DNA from: Fibrobacter sp. UWR2
GTDB lineage: Bacteria; Fibrobacterota; Fibrobacteria; Fibrobacterales; Fibrobacteraceae
Direction of reading: 5' to 3'
Assembly: GCF_002210285.1 (NCBI RefSeq)
Contig: NZ_MWQE01000001.1
Span: forward strand, 930,001-994,000
Length of the DNA stretch: 64,000 bases
Position numbers and translations under genes: made by a program. Below the pieces are notes generated by a model. It worked only from the letters and a program-made list of their open reading frames with translations. It made no database searches and was not told the DNA's origin. Of this stretch, positions 43,286 to 51,863 are shown piece after piece. Numbering within the stretch: the first letter of the stretch is position 1; every line of letters begins with the position of its first letter.

Positions 43286-44653
43286 ATGCAATTTGCCGGT
43301 ATGGAATATCTGGAATCGCGCCTGATGTTTGGGATGGTTCCCGGGCTCGAATCGACGCGTGCGCTTTGCGATGCTCTCGGTAATCCCGAAAAAAAGTTCA
43401 AGTCTATCCATGTGGTGGGTACGAACGGGAAGGGGTCTACGAGTTACTATCTGGCAGGCATCCTTAAGGCGCACGGGCTCAAGACGGGCCTGTATGTAAG
43501 CCCGCACCTGGTGAACTTGCGGGAACGAATCCGCGTAGATGATATCCCGATTCCGGCAGAAGATTTGGACCGCTTGCTACTAAAGGTGAAGGCTGCCGCA
43601 GATTCCGTGTCGGCGGGGCGTGTTGCCGCCGGTGCATCTCCGGTTGAGCCCACGTTTTTTGAAGTCCTTACGCTGGTAGCGTTCCTCTACTATGCGGAAC
43701 AAAAGATTGATGTCGCTGTGCTTGAGGCTGGCATGGGCGGCAGGCTCGACAGCACCGCTGTTGCCGGCGGCGAGATTGCCGTCGTTACAAGCATCGGGCT
43801 CGAACACACTGAAGTCCTCGGGCCTACGGAATCGGCAATCCTCCGCGAGAAGATGGGCGTTGTCGGTGAATCGCGCGAACGCGCCGCCGGGAAGCGCTTC
43901 GTTCTGGGCGGGCTTTCAAAGACGCTTCTCGACGAAGCGCTTGAGCATGCCGCCCAGCTCGGCTGTAAGTGTATCGTTCCCGAAATCCGCGAAGACATTG
44001 TGCTCCCGAACCTCGGGCACCATTACATCGAAAATGCGAGCCTTTCGCTGGCGGCAGCCGCGCAGTTTATAGACGGCGCGCAGTTTGCAACCGCCGCGCA
44101 GTTTAAATACGACGATGCCCTCGCGCTTAAGACTCTCGCGACCCGCTCGTGGGCGGGGCGCATGCAGGCGCTCATGGGCCCAGACGGCAAGGCGCGTATC
44201 ATTCTGGACGGGGCTCACAATTCGCATGCCGTTCGCCGCCTGGTGGAAACCTTGGACAAGTATTACCCGGGGAAAAAGTTCCACTGCCTGTTCGGCGCCC
44301 TCAAGGACAAGGATGTAGGGGAGATGCTCAAGCTCATGGCGCCTCATGTCGCCTGCTGGCATATTACAAAGACGCCTTACCCGCGCTTCCGTGAACTTGT
44401 TGACTTGCGTAGCGAAATGCAGGCGCTTGGCCTTCCGGTATCAAGCGAAGGCGAACTTTCCCGCAGTTATCTGGACCAGGTGCTGGCTGCGCGCGACAGT
44501 TCGGCTGGCACAATGGACGGCAATGCAGATGCCCCGCTCCTGATAACGGGTAGCCTCTATATGCTTGGTGCCTGCATAGAACTTCTGAAAGATGACTTTG
44601 CGGAACTGGAGTTTTTCCGCGGGCTCGAACCCACGACAAACGAACACCGCTGA
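43286..44653 (+). CDS. folC: Bifunctional folylpolyglutamate synthase / dihydrofolate synthase
   Basis: 455 residues. The ATP loop VVGTNGKGST near residue 55, the SPHLVNLRERIRV substrate loop, EAGMGGRLDSTAV, TSIGLEHTEVLG and ILDGAHNSHAVRRL are all present in order. The enzyme adds glutamate to dihydropteroate and then to folates. Its 3' end faces xseA with 22 bases between stops. The stretch DDALALKTLATRSWAGRMQAL is the usual linker to the C-terminal domain. Confidence 0.95.
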   Translation: MQFAGMEYLESRLMFGMVPGLESTRALCDALGNPEKKFKSIHVVGTNGKGSTSYYLAGILKAHGLKTGLYVSPHLVNLRERIRVDDIPIPAEDLDRLLLKVKAAADSVSAGRVAAGASPVEPTFFEVLTLVAFLYYAEQKIDVAVLEAGMGGRLDSTAVAGGEIAVVTSIGLEHTEVLGPTESAILREKMGVVGESRERAAGKRFVLGGLSKTLLDEALEHAAQLGCKCIVPEIREDIVLPNLGHHYIENASLSLAAAAQFIDGAQFATAAQFKYDDALALKTLATRSWAGRMQALMGPDGKARIILDGAHNSHAVRRLVETLDKYYPGKKFHCLFGALKDKDVGEMLKLMAPHVACWHITKTPYPRFRELVDLRSEMQALGLPVSSEGELSRSYLDQVLAARDSSAGTMDGNADAPLLITGSLYMLGACIELLKDDFAELEFFRGLEPTTNEHR

Positions 44654-44675
44654 CCGGCGCAAAAATGCGTCACAT

Positions 44676-45974
44676 TTAGCGAACGACGGATTCTACGGTT
44701 CCGTCCTTGAACCTTGTGCGCAGGGTATCGCCGGACTTTAGCTGGGCAGCGTTCCTTACGAACTTTCCGCTTGCATCAAGCGTGAGCGTATAGCCCTTCG
44801 CAATGATGTTCTGCGGGTCTACGCCCTTGACCTTTGTCTCGATGAGTTCAAAACGCGTTTTCGCGAGGTCAAGAATCTTTCGCGACCCCTGCTTCAAGCC
44901 TTCCGCATTGCGGTCGACCCGTGCGAATTCATCGCGCAGTACGAACCGTGTGTCTTTCTGGAGGTTGGCGCGGATAAGGGCGTGCCTTGTCTTTTCGGCC
45001 TGGATGCGTGCGGAAACCTTTTGGCTTAGCCGTAGCCCTGCACTGTTCAGTTGCTGAGTGCAGTTGGCAAGCGTGAGCCTTGTGGCGTTTGCAATTTCCT
45101 TTGCGGTCTCTATAAGCTTGCTCCAGCTTTCCTGTGCAATTTCGACAATGCGCTTGGCACAGTCTGTGGGCGTAATGCAGTAGACTCCTGCTACCTCGTC
45201 GAGCAGGCTTCGGTCAATTTCGTGCCCGATGCCCGTGAACACCGGAATGGGGTAGTTCGCTACCGCACGGCAGAGCGCTTCGCTGTCAAAATAGTTCAGG
45301 TCCGTTTTCGCACCGCCCCCGCGCACAATGCACACGATGTCAATTTCGTCGTTGTCACGCAGGGTTTCAAGTGCATTGAGTATGCTTGCTTCTGTAGAGT
45401 TCCCCTGCATGGTGGCAAATACGGGCACGACCCTGAACTTGAAGGGCGAAGCGTCGAGCCTTGTAGTAAAATCCTTGTAGGCCGCGGTGTTTTCGCCGGT
45501 AATGAGCCCTATGCACAATGGCATCAGGGGCAGGGGGAGCATCTTGTTCTTTTCGAGCAGGCCTTCGCTTGCAAGCCTTTTCAAGATGGCCATGCGCGTG
45601 AGGGCGAGTTCTCCGAGTGTATAGACCGGGTCGATGTCGAGGATCTTTGCCTGCAGTTTTCCGCTCGGGATATAGACTTCGGCCTTGATCTGGAAACAGA
45701 CCTTGAGTTGCTCCTTGATGGCAAACGGCGTTGCCGCATTTTCAGTTTTTGCGCGGAGGGCTGCAAACTGGCCGGCGAAGCAGGTGAGGTCTACGGTCGC
45801 GATGGGCTTGACATTGCCTTCTTCGAAGTCCGCGATGCTGATGTAGACGACTTTGCCCTTTTCTATGAGGCGCGTGATTACCCCGTGCACCCAAACTGCC
45901 GGCGTTTCGGCAAGCTTGTTCCGGATAGACGTCATGTATTGCATGACTGAGAATGTGCGAACGGGCTGGTCCAT
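44676..45974 (-). CDS. xseA: Exodeoxyribonuclease VII large subunit
   Basis: 432 residues. The N-terminal OB fold (VWVHGVITRLIEKGKVVYISIAD), the catalytic region (IGLITGENTAAYKDFTTRL ... RVVPVFATMQGNSTEASIL ... IVCIVRGGGAKTDLNYFDSEALCRAVANYPIPVFTGIGHEIDRSLLDEVA) and a C-terminal coiled-coil are in the family order. It degrades single-stranded DNA with XseB, whose gene is not here. The catalytic GIGHEID motif is intact. No clear Shine-Dalgarno site precedes the start. Confidence 0.93.
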   Translation of the reverse strand: MDQPVRTFSVMQYMTSIRNKLAETPAVWVHGVITRLIEKGKVVYISIADFEEGNVKPIATVDLTCFAGQFAALRAKTENAATPFAIKEQLKVCFQIKAEVYIPSGKLQAKILDIDPVYTLGELALTRMAILKRLASEGLLEKNKMLPLPLMPLCIGLITGENTAAYKDFTTRLDASPFKFRVVPVFATMQGNSTEASILNALETLRDNDEIDIVCIVRGGGAKTDLNYFDSEALCRAVANYPIPVFTGIGHEIDRSLLDEVAGVYCITPTDCAKRIVEIAQESWSKLIETAKEIANATRLTLANCTQQLNSAGLRLSQKVSARIQAEKTRHALIRANLQKDTRFVLRDEFARVDRNAEGLKQGSRKILDLAKTRFELIETKVKGVDPQNIIAKGYTLTLDASGKFVRNAAQLKSGDTLRTRFKDGTVESVVR

Positions 45975-46105
45975 GGTGTAAAGAAGAATAGTAAAATTTG
46001 TGATAAGTTGAAAAAAGAAATTTCAGGAAAATCTTCCATTTGCGATGTAAATTCGCTTTTACAACAAAATGATGGGAGGGATGGAGTAAATCTAAATTAA
46101 TAGTT

Positions 46106-46113
46106 TATATTTA
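46106..46113 (+). promoter_or_regulatory. TATATTTA box of the AT-rich surface operon
   Basis: The box is followed by TTAT and the ATG at 46118. No Shine-Dalgarno site is present and a leaderless start is predicted. Confidence 0.5.
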
Positions 46114-46117
46114 TTAT

Positions 46118-49100
46118 ATGAGAATTTATAATGAAGTAAAGAAATTTTTGATTTGTATTATAATAAGTGGTCTTTGTTTGGCAACTCAATCTTTTGCCAT
46201 AATCGTTGAGTTTAAGGATGAGCAAATTAATAATTCTTCAATGCTGGCTCTTCGAATGAGAGTTGTTAATGAAAGCAGTGTTACGCATAAGAATGTAAAA
46301 CTGCGCTATATTTTCTCGTATAATGTTGATAAACAAGTTGTTTTGGATTCTGGATATACGGCTGGAGCACATGTGACTCTTCAAATGGTGAATGATTCAC
46401 TTGGATATATAGAAATTTCAATAGATTCGATTAATCAAGGCTATTTCCCAAATAGTTCTGGCTTTTATCAAGGACTTCACTATTCAGATTGGAGCGAAAT
46501 AGGGAAACAGAGTCATCCAAGTTATAAGGGGAAATATAGTTTTGTAGAAAATGAGAATATTCTAGTGTATGAACATGGCTCCTTGATTTATGGAAATGAA
46601 AATATTTTGCCTAAGCCTAGATTAAAATTAAAAATTATTGGTTTTCAGCCAGAAGGAAATGCTTGGCTGGAAATAAAAAATTTTGAAAAGGATAAAATTT
46701 CTCTAGAGAATATAACGATTACAGGAAAAGATTCTGTGGAACATGCGCTGGGATTTGTTTCTCTAGATTCTATGGGTATTCTTCGTATTTGTAAAAATGA
46801 TTCTGCGTGTTATGGTGCTGACAATAAAATTATTTTGCCTGATTTTGCGTGGGGGCGCATTGGTGAGGCTTTGTTGAAAAAAGATTCGATTTTGCTTTCG
46901 TATGTGCCTTGGGGTGATGAGGGCGAGTTTGCAGAAAAGGCTGTTGCTGCCGGGATTTGGAAAAATGTTGAGGATTTTTTTCCGTCATCTATGTGGGTGG
47001 AATTTTATCCAGTAGAGTATAAAAAAAATGTATTCTTTCGTATATGTGAAAATTCGAGCGGAAAACAAACTAATGATTGGTTTAGCTTTACAGATAGAGA
47101 CAAGCCTATTTCGAATCAAAAAATTCCATTACCAATAAAATTATCAATGAATAAACCTCAAAATTACAGATTGACAGAGAATGATTCGGCAAAATTTGAG
47201 TGGTTGCCTGTAGAGCGTGCTTCTAAATATAGAATTGTTATACGAGATTCTGAGAAACAAATCATCTATGAAGAGGAAACGGAAAAAACGTCTGTTAAGG
47301 TGTCTTTGTCGGATGGAAACTATTCTTGGCTTGTATATTGTGGAGAGTATATAGATGGGGATGGAGATATTCTAATAAATGGAAGAGATGATGGATTTGT
47401 TGATGAACAGAATATGTTGTTGCTTTCTAAAAATATAGATTTAAATACATGGGGGGCTTTGGCTATTGATACGATAAAGGGATATAAGGATTCAAAATTT
47501 CTTTTCTTGGGGTATGGTCAAGATGCTCTTGAGTATAAGTGGGATGCCATTCATGCAGATATGCCAGAAGCAAGCAATGCTTATCGATGTTGGCTAGTTG
47601 CTGCACAAATAATGAATCATGTTTATGGAGGCAATGTTACTCAAGATGAAATATTGTTTGCGACTCGTTTTAATAATGATGAACCTCTTGTTTCTCCTTT
47701 TTTCCCCATAGGAGCAGATTCTGTAGATAGATTAAAAGCCCTTAGATTTGCGTTACAGACGGACAGCATAACTCAGTATGGGGGAACCCCGTCATATAGT
47801 ATTGTAAAAAAAGAGATAGATCAAGGTCGGCCTATATATGTTTCGTCTGTTTATTGGTCTGGTAGCGATTCTAAATATAAGGATCATGCGATGGTTATTT
47901 ATGGGTATGTTGGAAAATCAGATAATTATGCTTTTTTATATGCATTCGGTAATAATTATGGCTTTTTAACAAATTCTGTGGGGAAAACGGATTCGATTTC
48001 AGAATATCTTTTGGTAAAAGCAACAAAAGGCTCCGTTGCAATGCATGATTCTAGATTGGATATGGATTCTGATGGTGATGGTATTACGGATTTTGATGAA
48101 ATTGAAAGATTTGGTACAAATCCTTATAGCATTGATTCGGATGGGGATGGAATGGATGATAAAAAGGAAATTTTTGACTACACTATCAAATCCAAATATG
48201 ATAAAAAAATAGATATGACGTTCCCTGATCGTGCACAGACTGTTATGTCTAAAATCGCAAAAAAATCAAATGAAGATGGTGATGAATTTCGGAAAGAATC
48301 TGATAATGATGACAATGGTGATGGAATTAATGATGGCTTAGAAGGAAACGTGAATTTTCAAATAGATAATATGGATGTCCCATTAGATTACACTCTTTTT
48401 GCAAGAAGTCATCTTGTGTTAAATGATGGTGTTAAATGCTTTGATTTAGACGTCAAAAATAATATATTATGTCGAGTTGGAGTTGGGGGGGGGAATAATT
48501 TTTCATATAACTCGCAACAAACATTCTTTTTGATGGGAGTCAATTCGCGTATAGGTAATGCTGATGTTCGACTTCCTATTCTTGAGTCTGGACGGGCATT
48601 CTTGCGTAATTCTGCAATTATTCAAGGCGACTTGAATTTGCATATTCTTACTGCGGGAACGCAACCACATACTGTAGCTGAACTCGGTCAGGACGAACCA
48701 TATTTGGTAAGGCAAAGTAATGTGTTGATTGGTGGAAATATTAATTTAAAATATTACGAATATTATGGAAGTAACGATGACTGGAAAGGAAATTACCAGT
48801 GCAATTTGTCGAAATTTTATGATGTGCCCAATATGGGAAACAAGAGTGTTGATGGAGGTTCTTTCTTATTGACAAACGGTGCTTCGTATAGTTCATTGAA
48901 GATTCAAGGTAATTCAAGGTTGATAATTCCTCCAGGGGAGTTTTACATTGATTCCCTCTTGCAAATAGAATCGGGAACAAGAATAGAATTCTTGAATCCT
49001 GGAGAATCTTCAATTATTCATTTGAATGGCAAATTAATTTGGCGCCCACAAAATGATATTTCCTTGTCGGATGCCGCTTATTGGACAAATGTAGCAAGAG

Positions 49101-49324
49101 GCTTTAAATTGATTCAGCATTCTTCGGAATACATGCTTATTGAAGGTTTTTTTGGTGGAACGATTTATGCTCCGTTATCAGAGTTGATATTGGGACAGGT
49201 TAATAAAAAAATTTATGGAAGATTCCTTGCGAAGGATATTACAGTTCATCAATATGCAGAAGTATTTCGTGTGGATTATGATCCTATTTCGGAACAATCG
49301 TATGCAATAAGGAGTCTAAAATGA
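46118..49324 (+). CDS. Large exported protein with papain-like (C39-type) peptidase region and TSP3 repeats
   Basis: 1068 residues with an N-terminal signal (FLICIIISGLCLATQSFA). Residues ~365-415 look like a fibronectin-type strand module (KFEWLPVERASKYRIVI). Residues ~480-630 read as a papain-fold peptidase with candidate C491 (AYRCWLVAAQIM), H590 (KDHAMVIYGY) and N612 (AFGNNYGF). Residues ~648-685 carry DSDGDGITDFDE and DSDGDGMDDKKE calcium-binding repeats, with a further DNGDGINDGLEG. The remainder is strand-rich. A run of nine G at 48485-48493 encodes a Gly triplet near residue 790. The base composition is far more AT-rich than nearby genes. Substrate unknown. Confidence 0.7.
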   Translation: MRIYNEVKKFLICIIISGLCLATQSFAIIVEFKDEQINNSSMLALRMRVVNESSVTHKNVKLRYIFSYNVDKQVVLDSGYTAGAHVTLQMVNDSLGYIEISIDSINQGYFPNSSGFYQGLHYSDWSEIGKQSHPSYKGKYSFVENENILVYEHGSLIYGNENILPKPRLKLKIIGFQPEGNAWLEIKNFEKDKISLENITITGKDSVEHALGFVSLDSMGILRICKNDSACYGADNKIILPDFAWGRIGEALLKKDSILLSYVPWGDEGEFAEKAVAAGIWKNVEDFFPSSMWVEFYPVEYKKNVFFRICENSSGKQTNDWFSFTDRDKPISNQKIPLPIKLSMNKPQNYRLTENDSAKFEWLPVERASKYRIVIRDSEKQIIYEEETEKTSVKVSLSDGNYSWLVYCGEYIDGDGDILINGRDDGFVDEQNMLLLSKNIDLNTWGALAIDTIKGYKDSKFLFLGYGQDALEYKWDAIHADMPEASNAYRCWLVAAQIMNHVYGGNVTQDEILFATRFNNDEPLVSPFFPIGADSVDRLKALRFALQTDSITQYGGTPSYSIVKKEIDQGRPIYVSSVYWSGSDSKYKDHAMVIYGYVGKSDNYAFLYAFGNNYGFLTNSVGKTDSISEYLLVKATKGSVAMHDSRLDMDSDGDGITDFDEIERFGTNPYSIDSDGDGMDDKKEIFDYTIKSKYDKKIDMTFPDRAQTVMSKIAKKSNEDGDEFRKESDNDDNGDGINDGLEGNVNFQIDNMDVPLDYTLFARSHLVLNDGVKCFDLDVKNNILCRVGVGGGNNFSYNSQQTFFLMGVNSRIGNADVRLPILESGRAFLRNSAIIQGDLNLHILTAGTQPHTVAELGQDEPYLVRQSNVLIGGNINLKYYEYYGSNDDWKGNYQCNLSKFYDVPNMGNKSVDGGSFLLTNGASYSSLKIQGNSRLIIPPGEFYIDSLLQIESGTRIEFLNPGESSIIHLNGKLIWRPQNDISLSDAAYWTNVARGFKLIQHSSEYMLIEGFFGGTIYAPLSELILGQVNKKIYGRFLAKDITVHQYAEVFRVDYDPISEQSYAIRSLK
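48485..48493 (+). repeat. G9 homopolymer inside the peptidase-like gene
   Basis: Nine consecutive G in an otherwise AT-rich coding region, read as GGG GGG GGG. Loss or gain of one G would truncate the protein after about residue 790, removing its C-terminal quarter. Confidence 0.85.
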
Positions 49325-50673
49325 AAAAATGTTTAGCATTGCTTTTGTCTTTATTCTCGTTATGTTTGGCTGAACAAAAGTCAATCTTTGTGCAAGTGCC
49401 TCCAATGCGAAACTGGATTGCCGATGCTCCAGTTATAATTGATAATGAAGATGGAATTGCTCGTCAGATGCAAGATGCTGGTGGTAATGGCTGGTATAGT
49501 TATTCGTGGAGTATAGAGAATATTCCAGATGAATTTTTTATTTATTCTGCCATAGATAAATTATTTCAACATCCCATCGGAGTGCGTAGTTATGATAGCG
49601 ACGGTGAACAGGTCCCAATTATGTTTAAGTCGCTTGTAGAATCCTTTCCTGAAAATGATTCTTTTTGGTATATACTTGATAGTGCATGTTGGAATGATAA
49701 AAATGATGGCGGTCTTTATACCATTGATATGCGTGGGAGAGAAGTGTGCTATGGAAACGATTATCTTGCTGATGGTTCTACGGTTTTGTATGTTCTTGTT
49801 CCTGATTATAAGGAATGGATTGATGAAACTCCTGTTGTAGTTGATTCTGCAAATCACGATTATCGAAAGGTTATGTTTCCAGATAAGGATAGCTATGCAG
49901 GATGGTTTTATTACAAATGGGAAGATGATGAATGGGTTCCTGAGAACCTGCTTATTTATGCCCAAAGTGATAGTTTGCTGGAACGCCCAATAGGCTTGAA
50001 TGGGTTTGCTTATGGAGAGACTGTATTGCAGTCGCTCTCGCTTGGCTGGAGAACGCTGTACTTTTATCCAGATATGAATTATGAGTGTGAACCGCAGTGC
50101 TGTGGTGAACGTGAAATAAAGCGAATCTCTAGATATGATATAAGAAATTATTGTTCGTTACAGTGGCACTGCTTGAAAGACGATTTTAAACCTTCCTATT
50201 ACTTCTATTTTGAACCATCTGCGGTTGTTTTTTCTGTCTATGATAGAAATGATTCGCTTGTTGTGCCGGAACACCAATCGGTTGATTCTACAGAAATTGT
50301 GTATACAGACGGAAAAACAGTGGTTCTTGGAAATAAAATTCCATTGGCTGATGGTGATTATGTTTTAAAGTATTCCTTTTATCGTTATGGAACAGTTGTT
50401 GATGGACGGTTTAAATTTGCTGTGAAGAATGGCGAAAGAGTTGACCAGTCCGGAGTTTATGCAACGAGGAATATATCGCAATCCAATGTTCTGGTGTCTG
50501 GACGGAAGTTGCTTATTTCCGATAAAAATCATGACGAATATGCTGTTTTTAATCCGATGGGAACAATTATTGCTCGCGGGATGACTGAGGGGACTGTTTC
50601 TATACCGCTATTTGCTTCAGGATTGTATTTGGTCAGGATTGGTGGAGAAATTAGACGGATATTTGTGAAATGA
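49321..50673 (+). CDS. Exported repeat protein with sorting-like C-terminal tail
   Basis: 450 residues. It starts inside the previous stop (ATGA) with AAGGAG upstream, so both genes form one operon. A signal peptide (KKCLALLLSLFSLCLA) is followed by two related ~90-residue units: WIADAPVIID ... GWYSYSWSIENIPDEFFIYSAIDKLFQHPIG, and WIDETPVVVD ... GWFYYKWEDDEWVPENLLIYAQSDSLLERPIG. The middle has a Cys cluster (CEPQCCGE). The last ~60 residues (YAVFNPMGTIIARG ... GLYLVRIGGEIRRIFVK) match the tail of the protein at 21540 and resemble type IX sorting domains. Base composition is AT-rich. Function unknown. Confidence 0.7.
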   Translation: MKKCLALLLSLFSLCLAEQKSIFVQVPPMRNWIADAPVIIDNEDGIARQMQDAGGNGWYSYSWSIENIPDEFFIYSAIDKLFQHPIGVRSYDSDGEQVPIMFKSLVESFPENDSFWYILDSACWNDKNDGGLYTIDMRGREVCYGNDYLADGSTVLYVLVPDYKEWIDETPVVVDSANHDYRKVMFPDKDSYAGWFYYKWEDDEWVPENLLIYAQSDSLLERPIGLNGFAYGETVLQSLSLGWRTLYFYPDMNYECEPQCCGEREIKRISRYDIRNYCSLQWHCLKDDFKPSYYFYFEPSAVVFSVYDRNDSLVVPEHQSVDSTEIVYTDGKTVVLGNKIPLADGDYVLKYSFYRYGTVVDGRFKFAVKNGERVDQSGVYATRNISQSNVLVSGRKLLISDKNHDEYAVFNPMGTIIARGMTEGTVSIPLFASGLYLVRIGGEIRRIFVK

Positions 50674-50751
50674 TTCCCAGGATTATTAAATAATTTACGA
50701 ATAGTACTGATCTGTTTTACATATTTTGTATAGATTATATAGGAAATTGTC

Positions 50752-51333
50752 ATGGATCGCTTATTTTTTGTTGCCTTGACCTGTGCCACAATGCTTGTTG
50801 TCTGTGGTGATAATAGTAACAACCCTGCTTCGGGCGGGGAAGATTCTCCGTCTACACCGTTTGGGGGCTCGTCCCGCTATGGGACCATGATGGGATGCGC
50901 GTGATGGTCAGACCCATAAGACTATTCAGAATGACGACCAGATCTGGATGGCCGAAAACCTCAGGTACGAAGTTCCTACTGGGAACAGTGCGTTCTATGA
51001 GAATAATCCCAATTCGAAGTACGGGCGTCTATACACTTGGGCTGGTGCCGTAGGCAAAACAAATGATGAATGCGGTTTCGGGCACCTTTGCGAACTTTCT
51101 GGTAGGGTGCAGGGCGCATGCCCCACGGGTTGGCACCTTCCTTCGAGGGAAGAACTCGAGATGCTTGTCGCTGCGGTCGGTGATACTTCCGATGCGGGCA
51201 CTAAGCTCAAGTCCAAGAGTGGGTGGGACTCCGAAGGCAATGGAACCGATGAATTTGGGTTCTCCATGGTCCCGGCGGGCTATATCGGGCTTGACGAAAC
51301 GGATATTCCATCCGCTGCGTTAAAGATGAGTAA
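50752..51333 (+). pseudogene. Decayed Fib_succ_major lipoprotein gene
   Basis: An ATG at 50752 with AGGAA upstream opens a lipoprotein signal (MDRLFFVALTCATMLVVC). The frame stops at TGA near 50902. In the next frame the domain continues (ARDGQTHKTI, WMAENLRYEVP, YGRLYTWAGA, CPTGWHLPSREELEMLV, GFSMVPAGYIG) until about 51310, so one extra base lies near 50893. The expected segment after AGY is missing, and the typical end SIRCVKDE plus TAA appears in a third frame at 51310-51333. One frameshift plus an internal deletion explain all this. Confidence 0.82.
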
Positions 51334-51400
51334 AATTTTTATTACTTGTTTTTGATAAATTATTAAAAAAGAGCGTAAGAAAAGTATTTACTTATATGTG

Positions 51401-51425
51401 ATGGCCTGTTCGCAGGCCTCTTTGT
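51401..51425 (+). terminator. Terminator with UUCG tetraloop
   Basis: GGCCTG and CAGGCC pair around TTCG, followed by TCTTTGTT. It closes the pseudogene region before the next operon, whose TATATTTA box (51426-51433) starts immediately after. Confidence 0.75.
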
Positions 51426-51467
51426 TATATTTATTCACGATTGGTTTAACCTTATAAGGAGTATTCG

Positions 51468-51863
51468 ATGAAATACAGAATTTTTGCAGCGGGCCTAGCC
51501 GTTACGGCGCTCGCATTCCTGTCCGGCTGTGCTGGTAGCGTAAACGCCTCCAAGTCGATTGAATTTGCCGACGCCAACAAGACTATTGCCGAAGAGGTGA
51601 AGGCTGACGCCTCCCAGATGGAATCGGCTAACGCAAAGCTTGATTCTGCAAAGGCCTTGCAGGCCGATGGCGAAGAAGAGGAAGCTGCCGCCCTCGCTGA
51701 ACAGAGCACCCTTGAATACAGGCTTGCTGTTGCAAACGCTGAACGCGATGCCGCCAAGAAGGAAGACGAACGTGTCGAAAAGGAACTTCGTGGTGATGTC
51801 GAAAGAAAACTCATTTACCAGAGCATCCTTGATAAGGAAGTTAAGAATGGAGGGGCCAAGTAA
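51468..51863 (+). CDS. DUF4398-like helical lipoprotein
   Basis: 131 residues. AAGGAG lies before the ATG, and a clear lipobox (AFLSGC) is present. After lipidation the protein is one long Ala/Glu/Lys-rich helix (SIEFADANKTIAEEVKADASQMESANAKLDSAKALQADG) typical of DUF4398 proteins, which occur next to OmpA-family genes. It is probably a periplasm-facing outer-membrane lipoprotein that pairs with the OmpA protein encoded next, to which it is coupled by TAATG. Confidence 0.78.
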   Translation: MKYRIFAAGLAVTALAFLSGCAGSVNASKSIEFADANKTIAEEVKADASQMESANAKLDSAKALQADGEEEEAAALAEQSTLEYRLAVANAERDAAKKEDERVEKELRGDVERKLIYQSILDKEVKNGGAK

